A stretch of 12,963 nt of DNA from JBAQMG01 sp049302575 (GTDB taxonomy: Bacteria; Bacillota; Desulfitobacteriia; Desulfitobacteriales; Desulfitobacteriaceae), in the NCBI GenBank assembly GCA_049302575.1, contig JBAQMG010000099.1, positions 1 through 12,963 of the forward strand, in the 5' to 3' direction. The translations under genes were made by a program, and so were the position numbers. The notes beneath the pieces were generated by a model. It was not told where the DNA came from and did no database searches. It saw only the letters and a list, made by a program, of their open reading frames with translations. This document shows, piece by piece, positions 6,522 through 12,963 of this stretch (positions are counted from its first letter, which is position 1; every line of letters starts with the position of its first letter).

Positions 6522-6596
6522 ATACTATCAAAAATTTTGAATTTACCTATCGTTTTTGTCTGAACAGTCAAAAAATGGTGGTCAATGGTTTTATAT
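6522..6596 (-). promoter_or_regulatory. Copy B of the 75-base conserved promoter/operator element (bbs-like operon)
   Basis: Same element as 798-872, with the invariant 27-base core at 6547-6573 and the dyad TGTCTGAACAGTCA at 6557-6570. At the position equivalent to the copy A promoter the minus strand has a poor -35 (TAGGTA, 6549-6544) and TAGTAT (6527-6522). A better -10, TATGAT, overlaps at 6524-6519. The weak -35 suggests dependence on an activator. No sigma-54 GG-N10-GC pair of good quality was found between here and the bbsA start. Confidence 0.65.
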
Positions 6597-6720
6597 ATTG
6601 GATTAACTGTACTACAGCTTGACATGAAAAATACTAGACGTAACGAATATTATAGAGGTTGTTATAGAATAACGAAAAATAGTAAAAGTTCAATAAGCTC
6701 TTCACTAATGCACTAACCAA

Positions 6721-6762
6721 AAAAAAATCTAACCCAAACTAGTCTAGTCTGATTAGATTTTT
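6721..6762 (-). terminator. Possible terminator of the sigma-54 activator gene
   Basis: AAAAATCTAA (6723-6732) and TTAGATTTTT (6753-6762) form a 10-pair stem around a 20-base loop that contains the palindrome ACTAGTCTAGT. On the minus strand the structure ends in a T-rich run at 6730-6721. It lies 160 bases past the stop codon at 6922. The stem is A-T rich, so it is a moderate candidate; a bidirectional role is possible. The rest of 6597-6920 shows nothing I recognise. Confidence 0.4.
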
Positions 6763-6921
6763 ACGAAGATTTTGCTGAGAAAATAAATGAGATAACGGAT
6801 CTGAGCTCTAGGCAAAGGGGTGTAATCGAGATAATGGTGGCGCTGGCACATTGGACCGGTAATTTTCCCTTAACTCCCCAAAAATCAAACAGCAGGCAGA
6901 CAAATCATTCCGCCCTGTTCT

Positions 6922-8856
6922 TCACAGTAAACGGAACTCCTCCAACTTCCGATAGAGGGTGCTTCGGGCAATTCCTAATTCCATGGCAGCTCGCTTTCGG
7001 TTGCCACCATGCTTCTGCAGGATATGGATAATCGCATTTATTTCGGCCTCTTTGATGGATGTCCCTACAACAGGCGGTTTATTTCCACCCGTCCCGTCCA
7101 TACCAGCCGGCAAATCTTCCAGTTTAATAATTGTCCCCGTCAGCAAATTTAAAGCACGTTCAATTGTATTTTGCAACTCGCGCACATTCCCTGGCCATGC
7201 ATAGCTTTTCAAGGCTTCCAAAGTCGGCTGATCAATGCTAACCTCTGTCTTGCCCAGAGATTTGCCCAGTCTTCCAGCAAAATAAAGTGCTAAAATAGCA
7301 ATATCGCTTTTCCGTTCTCTCAGGGGCGGCAAACTCAAATTAATAACATTTAACCGATAGAACAAGTCTACCCGAAAATTCCCTTTTTCTGCCTCATCCT
7401 TTAAATTTCGATTGGTCGCGGTTATAATACGCACATCCACAGGAATAACATCTTGACCACCCAGTCTGGTAATCTTTTTTTCCTCGATAACCCGCAGTAA
7501 ATGAGTCTGCAGTTCTAAAGGCATTTCTCCGATTTCATCGAGAAAAAGAGTACCACCGTCAGCCAGTTCAAATTTTCCTGGATTCCCGCCCCTGCGTGCT
7601 CCCGTAAAGGCACCTTCGACATAGCCAAATAGTTCACTGCCTATCAATTCTCGGGGAATGGCCGCGCAGTTAAGGGCAACAAAAGGAAATCGTGCCCGGT
7701 AACTTTCGTTATGAATGGCTTGGGCGAACACCTCTTTTCCGGTGCCACTCTCACCTGTTAACAAAATATGGCTTGAGGAAAGCGCAACTTTTCTGGCTGT
7801 GTTAATAACTTTCGTTATACTCGGATGGGAACCCACTATATCTTTAAAAGTTAATTGCGCCTTAGCGCCACCAATCTGTTTAACCAACCTGTTAACCCGT
7901 CCAGTTTCCGAAAAAGCGAGTACGATCCCTCTTTGTTCGCCTTTTAAAGCTCGTAAAGTCCTTATCGTTAAAGTACATTTAACCCAGGTTTGGTTAACCT
8001 TAAATTGGATTAATTCATCATTAATTGGTTGATGTTTTTGGATTAAGTGAACAATGCTCTCAAATCCGGGAATCATTTTTTTCAATTTTATTAAAGTAAT
8101 TAAATTCCAATCTGCTCCGTCCAACCCCAAAAGCTTGGTGGCTACCTGGTTCATGTGGGTTACCTCTTCAGCCTCATTAAGAACCACTACACCTTCTGAC
8201 AACGACTCCATGATCGCTTCTTTAAAATTACTTTCTTGCTGCAAACGAAACTGATTTTCAATAGCATTAGCCGCCGCAACCACCATCCCCAAAGTATGTG
8301 GATGAGCTTTCCGGTAATTGCCGGTCATATTTAAACAACCGATAACCCGTCCGAGATAATCGTGAATTGGAGCTCCAGAACAAGTTGCATTATGAGCGGA
8401 CAGGCTCCAGTGCTGGGGACCGATAATCTGAACTGGCTGACCTGTTACCAACGGAGTCCCCACGCCGTTTGTCCCCAACAACTCTTCAGCCCAACATGCT
8501 TCCACTGTAAAGTTGGAAAGCTTGCCAAATTCAAAAGCAAAAGCATCCCCTTGGGCTTCTAAAATATAACCGTCCTTGTCGGCAAAAACCACCATAAAAT
8601 CAGAACCCTTAACAAGATAGGCAAGCTTTTCCATAACTTGGCTGGTAATTACCAGTAATTCTTCTTGTTTCTCTCTGCGTTCCCCTAACTCTTTGGTCGA
8701 AGCCAAGTAAGGATTAGTCCTCAGAAAGGGATCCACCTTCCGCTCCCGACAGCGAATCCACGATTCCTTGATTATGGTTGGCAGATCGTTCGCTAGGGTT
8801 CCTGTCGTAACAGCCTGTTTCCATTGTCGGCGCAACTCCTGCCATTGCTCATCCAT
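6922..8856 (-). CDS. Sigma-54-dependent transcriptional activator, AcoR-like (GAF-PAS-AAA+-Fis HTH)
   Basis: A 644-residue enhancer-binding protein that would use ATP to open sigma-54 RNA polymerase promoters. Domains: GAF-type sensor about 70-205, with the AcoR-family run GTNGVGTPLVTGQPVQ and CSGAPI; PAS about 212-320; AAA+ about 338-575. The AAA+ domain has Walker A GESGTGKE (368-375), an intact GAFTGA loop (415-420), Walker B GGTLFLDE (434-441) and WPGNVREL. A Fis-type helix-turn-helix lies at 603-641 (GGNRKRAAMELGIARSTLYRKL). No receiver domain is present, so it probably senses a small molecule directly. The ATG at 8856 has GGGAG 13 bases upstream. Its gene follows the metallo-hydrolase gene and precedes the bbs-like operon. 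The only good sigma-54 promoter I see is upstream of the crotonase-thiolase pair (12603-12618). Confidence 0.9.
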   Translation of the reverse strand: MDEQWQELRRQWKQAVTTGTLANDLPTIIKESWIRCRERKVDPFLRTNPYLASTKELGERREKQEELLVITSQVMEKLAYLVKGSDFMVVFADKDGYILEAQGDAFAFEFGKLSNFTVEACWAEELLGTNGVGTPLVTGQPVQIIGPQHWSLSAHNATCSGAPIHDYLGRVIGCLNMTGNYRKAHPHTLGMVVAAANAIENQFRLQQESNFKEAIMESLSEGVVVLNEAEEVTHMNQVATKLLGLDGADWNLITLIKLKKMIPGFESIVHLIQKHQPINDELIQFKVNQTWVKCTLTIRTLRALKGEQRGIVLAFSETGRVNRLVKQIGGAKAQLTFKDIVGSHPSITKVINTARKVALSSSHILLTGESGTGKEVFAQAIHNESYRARFPFVALNCAAIPRELIGSELFGYVEGAFTGARRGGNPGKFELADGGTLFLDEIGEMPLELQTHLLRVIEEKKITRLGGQDVIPVDVRIITATNRNLKDEAEKGNFRVDLFYRLNVINLSLPPLRERKSDIAILALYFAGRLGKSLGKTEVSIDQPTLEALKSYAWPGNVRELQNTIERALNLLTGTIIKLEDLPAGMDGTGGNKPPVVGTSIKEAEINAIIHILQKHGGNRKRAAMELGIARSTLYRKLEEFRLL

Positions 8857-8989
8857 ATTATCATCACACTCCCTTAAAACCTAGAAGTCCTACCAAAGTT
8901 TCCCTTGTCGCAAAGCCCCTCGCAGGAGGTTCCGGTTCACCTTATTTTCCTATGGCTAATCCACTTCGCCATTTTTTTGTCTAAGCGGT

Positions 8990-9901
8990 TTATTTCAGAG
9001 TAAAGACCATCTTTTGGTCGATGAGATCCTTACGTATTTTCCCCTTTCCTTCAAGATAGGCCAAGTGGGCTAAAGCCTCGCCATAGGTAAACAACTTTTG
9101 CTCCAAAGGGAATAATTCCCAAGATTTATAAGTCATATCCCAGGTCATCTGTGCTGCTACCTCAAAAGCGTTTTGACTGCCTTTTTCCAAGATAGCTACA
9201 GTTTCTGCCAACCTTGTCTGATGGTGAAGTCTTAGCTGCTGAATTCTTGTTTTACAATCAGTAATTATAGACCTATGTCCAGGCAAGACAAGCTTAATAT
9301 CCAGTCCATAAACCTTATCCAAACTATTGAAGTATTCTGCCAAAGGATCTTCCACATAGGACCAGGCTGAAATATTAGGTGTTATCTCACCTAAAATATG
9401 GTCTCCTGAGATCAATATCTTTTTCTCAGCCTCGTAGAGGCACATGTGACCTTTTGTATGACCAGGTGTTTCGACACAACGAAATAGGTAGTCAGCATAA
9501 TTTAAGGTATCTCCTTCTTTCAGAAACCTAAAGTTCAGGTGACTCTCGGCGATCGGAAATAGCTCTACGGCCTTCCGAATGTCGTTTTCGGAAATACCAC
9601 TACTCTGAATAAAGTATCGCATATGTTTCCACGGGTCTTTTGAATTAAAAGTTTCTCCCTCTACCTTAGTACAGTATATTACTGACGTATTTGTGGCGAG
9701 ATTTGCAACCGAACCAGCGTGATCAGCATGGACATGGGTAAGCAGAAAGTCGGTTTCCCTTAAGTCTACGCCAATTTCTTTTAAACCTAAATGCATCGCA
9801 CTCATACATTCTTCACGATTAAATCCCGTGTCCACAATTAAGTTGCGTTTTCCCGCTTTGACTACATATGAATTGAGAGATTTCAATGGATTTTGGGGCA
9901 A
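8990..9901 (-). CDS. Metallo-beta-lactamase-fold hydrolase, start region uncertain
   Basis: At least 303 residues of a glyoxalase-II/lactonase type metallo-hydrolase with all metal ligands: HVHADH (56-61), His148 in TPGHTKGH, Asp167 in ISGDH and His209 in LPGHR, followed by a helical C-terminal region of about 90 residues. No signal peptide, so cytoplasmic. Family members near CoA pathways may act as thioesterases; the substrate here is unknown. The first usable start in this frame is the TTG at 9901, but recognisable family sequence (VLPHLYRIEIPL) continues upstream in frame to about 9937. There an ATG at 9939 is out of frame by one base. A one-base deletion after ATGAA, or an ATT start at 9946 or 9943, would explain this. 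It is followed after 133 bases by the activator gene. Confidence 0.8.
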   Translation of the reverse strand: MPQNPLKSLNSYVVKAGKRNLIVDTGFNREECMSAMHLGLKEIGVDLRETDFLLTHVHADHAGSVANLATNTSVIYCTKVEGETFNSKDPWKHMRYFIQSSGISENDIRKAVELFPIAESHLNFRFLKEGDTLNYADYLFRCVETPGHTKGHMCLYEAEKKILISGDHILGEITPNISAWSYVEDPLAEYFNSLDKVYGLDIKLVLPGHRSIITDCKTRIQQLRLHHQTRLAETVAILEKGSQNAFEVAAQMTWDMTYKSWELFPLEQKLFTYGEALAHLAYLEGKGKIRKDLIDQKMVFTLK

Positions 9902-9988
9902 GGGAATTTCAATTCGGTACAGATGGGGTAAAACTTCATCAATAATTTGTTACATCCCCTTACAATTATTTTATCGAATACTAGAATT

Positions 9989-10017
9989 ATTCTGCGCTTT
10001 GATCCCCCCTTTGTCAA
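9989..10017 (-). promoter_or_regulatory. Sigma-70-like promoter for the metallo-hydrolase and activator genes
   Basis: On the minus strand a perfect -35 TTGACA (10017-10012) is followed after 17 bases by CAGAAT (9994-9989), a four-of-six match to the -10 consensus. Transcription would start near 9982, about 40 bases before the likely translation start. It lies just past the terminator of the preceding unit. No separate promoter for the activator gene was evident in the 133-base gap at 8857-8989, so the two genes may be co-transcribed. Confidence 0.45.
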
Positions 10018-10145
10018 GAAGCCACTACCCATTTCTCGGATTGATCAACTGTCTACTGACTCCTTTCTAAAGAATACTGTGTTCTTCAAGTGCCCCCCAA
10101 GTGTTAGAACTTGTTGTCGTCCGTCCTCGTCCAATGGTTTTGGTT

Positions 10146-10181
10146 AAAAAGAAGAGCCGGCTACTCCACGGTGTAGCCAGC
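10146..10181 (-). terminator. Intrinsic terminator of the crotonase-thiolase unit
   Basis: On the minus strand GCTGGCTAC (10181-10173) pairs with GTAGCCGGC (10164-10156) through nine pairs, one of them G-T, around an 8-base loop. It is followed by TCTTCTTTTT (10155-10146). It lies about 170 bases after the thiolase stop codon and is a convincing rho-independent terminator. Confidence 0.75.
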
Positions 10182-10352
10182 CCTCCCTGTGTTCCAAAGA
10201 CCAAGCTCATCACAAGTCCGATGGATTGATTTAGTCTTACTCCTTTAGAGATAAGCATTGAAAATCCGACTGCTTATAAAACCAGCAAAATACCGAGCTA
10301 GCTTTTGTATCCCTTTAAGTTCGTCACTGAGTTAAAACAATTTTTAAACTCC

Positions 10353-11561
10353 CTAGTCTACTCGAATAATTATCGCATCCCCTTGAGCTAAACCACCACA
10401 GATGGCAACAATGCCATATCCACCTCCCCTTCGTTCAAGTTCGTGAGCCATTGTCATGACCAGCCGAGCACCGCTGGCTGTATTAGCATGTCCAATGGCA
10501 ATTGCTCCGCCGTTAACGTTTAACCTGTTATGAATTTCCAGAAGTTTTCCCCGATCACCGTCAGCCAAAATCTTGCTACTCACGAGAGTTACGGCAGCAA
10601 AAGCCTCATTGATTTCCAGCAACTTCATATCGCCAAGTTTGAGCCCCGACTTAGTTAATGCGGCCCTGATTGCAACCGCAGGGGCCTCTATCAGAAGGTG
10701 AGGTTTTAATGCTATGCTCACTGTTGTCACAACTGTGGCTAAAATAGGTAATCCCAAGGCTTGAGCTTTACTCTTACTCATCAGAAGCACCGCTGTCGCA
10801 CCATCATTGAGTCCAGGTGAATTGCCTGCCGTACAAGTGGGACTGCCATAGATCGTGTTCATTTTGGTCAGTTTCTCCAAGAGCACATCCTGTCTGTACT
10901 GCTCATCAATCTCTAATAAACCGTCACCCCCCCTTTGCTTACTTGCCACTCTGACTGGAATCATTTCTTCTTGGAACTTTCCGGCGTTGTAAGCTTGACC
11001 GTACAGCAGATGGCTGCGCACTGCCCATTCATCCTGTTCCTGGCGGCTCACCCCATGTAATAAGGCCCCTTCCCCAGCATCGACGGCAACAGGCGCAAAA
11101 TCCTTGTAACCCAACTCAAAAAGAGGGTCTTCCATAACAACCGGTCCAATACGATGACCCGCAAATCTCAGGTTCCGAACAATTAGCGGCATCTGGCTAA
11201 AAGTCGTTGCCCCGCCAGCGATCACCACTTCAGCTTCACCCGCCAAGATGGCCTGCAAGCCCAAACGAATAGCCGTTGTCGCTGAAACACAAGCCTTATC
11301 CAAGGACAAAGACGAGGTCTCAGGTGCTAGACCAGCCTTTAAGAGGGTTTGCCGCGCAATCACCGGGGTGTAAACATCTTTGAACGACGCTGTATCCCCA
11401 ACACCCCAGAAAACATCGTCTACCTGGCCGGTGTAGTTTACCCGGCCAATCACTTCCCGCATGACTATCGCTCCCAGATCGACTGAGCTATAGTCTTTTA
11501 AACTACCGCCATATTTGCCAAAAGGGGTTCTGGCAGCACTGACAATAACAATTTCTTTCAT
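10353..11561 (-). CDS. Acetyl-CoA acetyltransferase (thiolase II family)
   Basis: A 402-residue thiolase of normal length with the complete classical catalytic set. Numbered from the ATG at 11561, these are the nucleophile Cys91 (DKACVSA), NEAF 318-321, His358 (GGAIAIGHANTASGAR) and Cys388 (CGGLAQGDA). It would catalyse thiolytic cleavage of a 3-oxoacyl-CoA, probably acetoacetyl-CoA to two acetyl-CoA, or the reverse. This contrasts with the altered active site of the BbsB-like protein. The ATG at 11561 has AGGTGAGG with 7 bases spacing; an ATG two codons earlier (11567) lies too close to the ribosome binding site. It follows the crotonase gene after 190 bases and is closed by a terminator. 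No 3-hydroxyacyl-CoA dehydrogenase lies beside it in the window. Confidence 0.92.
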   Translation of the reverse strand: MKEIVIVSAARTPFGKYGGSLKDYSSVDLGAIVMREVIGRVNYTGQVDDVFWGVGDTASFKDVYTPVIARQTLLKAGLAPETSSLSLDKACVSATTAIRLGLQAILAGEAEVVIAGGATTFSQMPLIVRNLRFAGHRIGPVVMEDPLFELGYKDFAPVAVDAGEGALLHGVSRQEQDEWAVRSHLLYGQAYNAGKFQEEMIPVRVASKQRGGDGLLEIDEQYRQDVLLEKLTKMNTIYGSPTCTAGNSPGLNDGATAVLLMSKSKAQALGLPILATVVTTVSIALKPHLLIEAPAVAIRAALTKSGLKLGDMKLLEINEAFAAVTLVSSKILADGDRGKLLEIHNRLNVNGGAIAIGHANTASGARLVMTMAHELERRGGGYGIVAICGGLAQGDAIIIRVD

Positions 11562-11750
11562 TATCATTCCTCACCTTTCTTTTTCGTCAATGAATGCATC
11601 AACCTCCGTCGATGCTTAGTACCTGCTATATAGTGCATCTCAATAACTCTTTCCTCCCTGTGGATCGGCAACCAACCTAGTGAGATAGCCTTAATTTCGT
11701 CTACACTATTCCCACCCCTCTTTCTCTCTGACAAAGAATGACGTTTCTTT

Positions 11751-12536
11751 TCAGCACCCAGTAAATTGCGGTGGTCTCTTGTCAAGAAACGCTTGCATTC
11801 CCTCTTTCTGGTCCAAGGTAGAGAAGCAATGAGCACAACAATTGGCCTCAAACTCCAGTCCCCCGCTGCTGTCTTGACCAACTGCCCGCCGGATTGAACG
11901 CTTCGCCATGGCTAGAGCCACTGGTGCCTGCCGCGCAAGCCTTTGCGCCAGTTCCATAGCCGCAACCATCAACTGTTCTTCTTCCACCACCTTGTTGAGC
12001 AGACCCAAGGCCAAAGCTTCCTCGGCAGTAAGGATTTCTGCCAGCAGAATCATCTCCATAGCTTTACTCACTCCCACAAATCCAACCAAACGCCGAGTAC
12101 CACCGCTGCCGGGGATTATTCCCAGCGTAGTCTCCGGCAGGCCAAACTTAGCACTTCGCACGGCCATCCGGAAATCGCAGGCCAGAGCCAATTCAAACCC
12201 TCCACCCAAAGCAATTCCATTGATAGCAGCAATTACCGGTTTTGACATCGTCTCAATCAGCATAAGAGCTTCTTGAGCAATTGTTGCGAACTGCAGCGCC
12301 TGATCGGCGGTCATGCAACTCATGGCTGTAATGTCCGCCCCTGCCACAAACGCTTTATTCCCTGCGCCAGTAATGATTACAGCTTTAACTGTAGAATCAG
12401 CCATCAAGGCCAGTAGACTTGAGTTAAACTCATTATACACCGTAGGACTTAAAATATTAAGAATTTCTGGTCGGTTAATCGTAACAATCCCTATTCCAGC
12501 TCTTACATCTGTCACTAAATAAGCAAAATCCATCAT
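11751..12536 (-). CDS. Enoyl-CoA hydratase (crotonase)
   Basis: A 261-residue crotonase-family protein with both catalytic glutamates: Glu115 in GGGFELA and Glu135 in FGLPETTLG, exactly 20 residues apart as in rat mitochondrial crotonase. The oxyanion-hole segments are AFVAGADI (about 62-69) and GIALGGG. IPGSGGTRRL follows, and the C-terminus reads KRPPQFTG. It should add water to a short-chain 2-enoyl-CoA such as crotonyl-CoA. Two adjacent ATG codons begin the frame; GAAGGTG lies about 12 bases upstream. It is the first gene after a sigma-54-type promoter and is followed by the thiolase gene, so the pair probably works in beta-oxidation to acetyl-CoA. It is clearly distinct from the BbsH-like protein in this window, which lacks both glutamates. 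Confidence 0.9.
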   Translation of the reverse strand: MMDFAYLVTDVRAGIGIVTINRPEILNILSPTVYNEFNSSLLALMADSTVKAVIITGAGNKAFVAGADITAMSCMTADQALQFATIAQEALMLIETMSKPVIAAINGIALGGGFELALACDFRMAVRSAKFGLPETTLGIIPGSGGTRRLVGFVGVSKAMEMILLAEILTAEEALALGLLNKVVEEEQLMVAAMELAQRLARQAPVALAMAKRSIRRAVGQDSSGGLEFEANCCAHCFSTLDQKEGMQAFLDKRPPQFTGC

Positions 12537-12602
12537 TTATAAAATCACACCTTCATGGTTAATCGTTATCTCCCACCATTCATCTCTAACTCCACACATT
12601 AG

Positions 12603-12618
12603 CGCAATTTCCATACCA
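12603..12618 (-). promoter_or_regulatory. Sigma-54 (-24/-12) promoter of the crotonase-thiolase unit
   Basis: The minus strand reads TTTGGTATGGAAATTGCGC, that is TTGG-T-A-T-G, four bases, TTGC, against the consensus TTGGCACG-N4-TTGC. The GG and GC pairs are exactly 10 bases apart. Transcription would start near 12592, giving a 5' leader of about 56 bases before the crotonase ATG. The presence of an AcoR-like activator gene a few kilobases away supports the assignment. A perfect dyad at 12695-12718, about 115 bases upstream of the predicted start, is at a normal enhancer distance. Confidence 0.6.
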
Positions 12619-12685
12619 AATTCTCATCCAGCCCCGTATGCAACGCGAACCCGCCCTGCTCAAAGCTTCAGTTCTTAGAGTGTGC

Positions 12686-12718
12686 GAAAAAAGTACAGTT
12701 GCCAAAGATGGCAACTGT
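12686..12718 (-). terminator. Intrinsic terminator, possibly doubling as an activator site
   Basis: Perfect 9-base arms ACAGTTGCC and GGCAACTGT (12695-12703 and 12710-12718) around a 6-base loop. On the minus strand they are followed by AC and six T residues (12692-12687). It lies about 165 bases past the stop codon at 12882 and would end that transcript. Its position about 115 bases upstream of the sigma-54 start site also allows a role as a dyad binding site. Confidence 0.7.
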
Positions 12719-12823
12719 TCTGATATAAAATATTTCCCGTGGGCTAGGTCTCTTTAATGCTCACAACTTGCCCTACCAGACAAAAATTGTCATTCATCCC
12801 TACCATCCTTTATAACTCAGTTA

Positions 12824-12863
12824 ATGGGATGGGAGGAAGAATCAATTCCCCATCCCATCCCAT
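12824..12863. repeat. Inverted repeat downstream of the partial gene
   Basis: ATGGGATGGGA (12824-12834) pairs with TCCCATCCCAT (12853-12863), eleven pairs with an 18-base loop; an alternative register uses the repeated CCCAT units. It lies 18 bases past the stop codon of the partial gene. The minus strand lacks a T run after it, so it may protect the transcript 3' end rather than stop transcription. Confidence 0.45.
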
Positions 12864-12881
12864 CTTTTACTTCTAGCAAGC

Positions 12882-12963
12882 TTAACCCAATTCCTGCACG
12901 TTACGACCGATAATCGCATCCTGACCCATTTGGGATAAAGAGATAAACCGAGCGCTGTAGCCC
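12882..12963 (-). CDS. C-terminal end of an unidentified gene
   Basis: The last 26 codons of a reading frame that enters from the window edge, ending QMGQDAIIGRNVQELG and a TAA stop. The fragment includes ARFISLSQ and reads like real protein. The stop is followed by an inverted repeat and a strong terminator on the same strand, which supports a genuine gene end. The piece is too short for me to assign a family; function is unknown. Confidence 0.5.
   Translation of the reverse strand, partial: GYSARFISLSQMGQDAIIGRNVQELG

Larger units (their letters stand above)
9950..10352. other. Intergenic region between thiolase and metallo-hydrolase genes
   Basis: About 400 bases without a convincing gene. 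It contains the terminator that closes the crotonase-thiolase unit (10146-10181) and a promoter candidate for the metallo-hydrolase gene (9989-10017). Short open frames on both strands have no ribosome binding site and look non-coding. Confidence 0.6.

Noticed and set aside
5984..6625. Longer 213-codon version of the bbsA frame
   Set aside because: The extra 79 codons cross the conserved promoter element and show no DUF35 similarity; the ATG at 6388 has a good ribosome binding site.
9995..10012. GG-N10-GC spacing upstream of the metallo-hydrolase gene
   Set aside because: Only the spacing fits; the surrounding bases (a run of six G, AAAGC) do not match the sigma-54 consensus, and a TTGACA promoter overlaps it.

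Overview
The window looks like part of an anaerobic aromatic-hydrocarbon catabolic region from a low-to-moderate-GC Gram-positive anaerobe. Candidates are the Peptococcaceae or Desulfotomaculum/Desulfosporosinus kind, which is inference. Reasons: strong AGGAGG-type ribosome binding sites, moderately AT-rich DNA, an AcoR-type sigma-54 activator, and the start of a benzylsuccinate-synthase-like glycyl radical enzyme next to a bbs-type beta-oxidation set. Every gene I can support is on the minus strand, so transcription runs from high to low coordinates.

Layout in transcriptional order. (1) 12963-12882: the last 26 codons of an unidentified gene, followed by an inverted repeat and a strong intrinsic terminator (12686-12718). 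(2) A good sigma-54 -24/-12 promoter (12603-12618) leads into a canonical crotonase (11751-12536) and an acetyl-CoA acetyltransferase type thiolase (10353-11561), closed by a terminator at 10146-10181. (3) A sigma-70-like promoter (9989-10017) precedes a metallo-beta-lactamase-fold hydrolase (8990-9901, start region apparently frameshifted) and a GAF-PAS-AAA+-Fis activator (6922-8856), ending in a weak terminator (6721-6762). (4) The bbs-like operon: bbsA Zn-finger/OB protein (5984-6388), bbsB thiolase (4778-5926), an acyl-CoA dehydrogenase (3500-4636), a bbsH-like crotonase (2664-3446), a 395-base gap with a possible insertion-sequence scar, and a second acyl-CoA dehydrogenase (1123-2268). 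(5) The bss-like operon: a long leader, the small Fe-S subunit bssC (288-467) and the 5' end of bssA (1-257), which runs off the window.

How they fit together (inference from families): the glycyl radical enzyme adds a methyl-aromatic substrate to fumarate. The resulting arylsuccinyl-CoA is dehydrogenated, hydrated and finally cleaved by the BbsAB thiolase to an aroyl-CoA and succinyl-CoA. The crotonase-thiolase pair could serve later steps towards acetyl-CoA. BbsAB argues for an arylsuccinate pathway rather than alkane (alkylsuccinate) degradation. The exact substrate (toluene, xylene, cresol and so on) cannot be read from this window. The activase (bssD), CoA-transferase (bbsEF) and dehydrogenase (bbsCD) genes are not in the window.

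The most interesting non-coding signal is a 75-base element, 66 of 75 identical and ungapped, found once upstream of the bss-like operon (798-872) and once upstream of the bbs-like operon (6522-6596). It combines a dyad, TGTCTGAACAGTCA, with a promoter-like -35/-10 pair in the same relative position, as expected for co-regulation of the two halves of the pathway.
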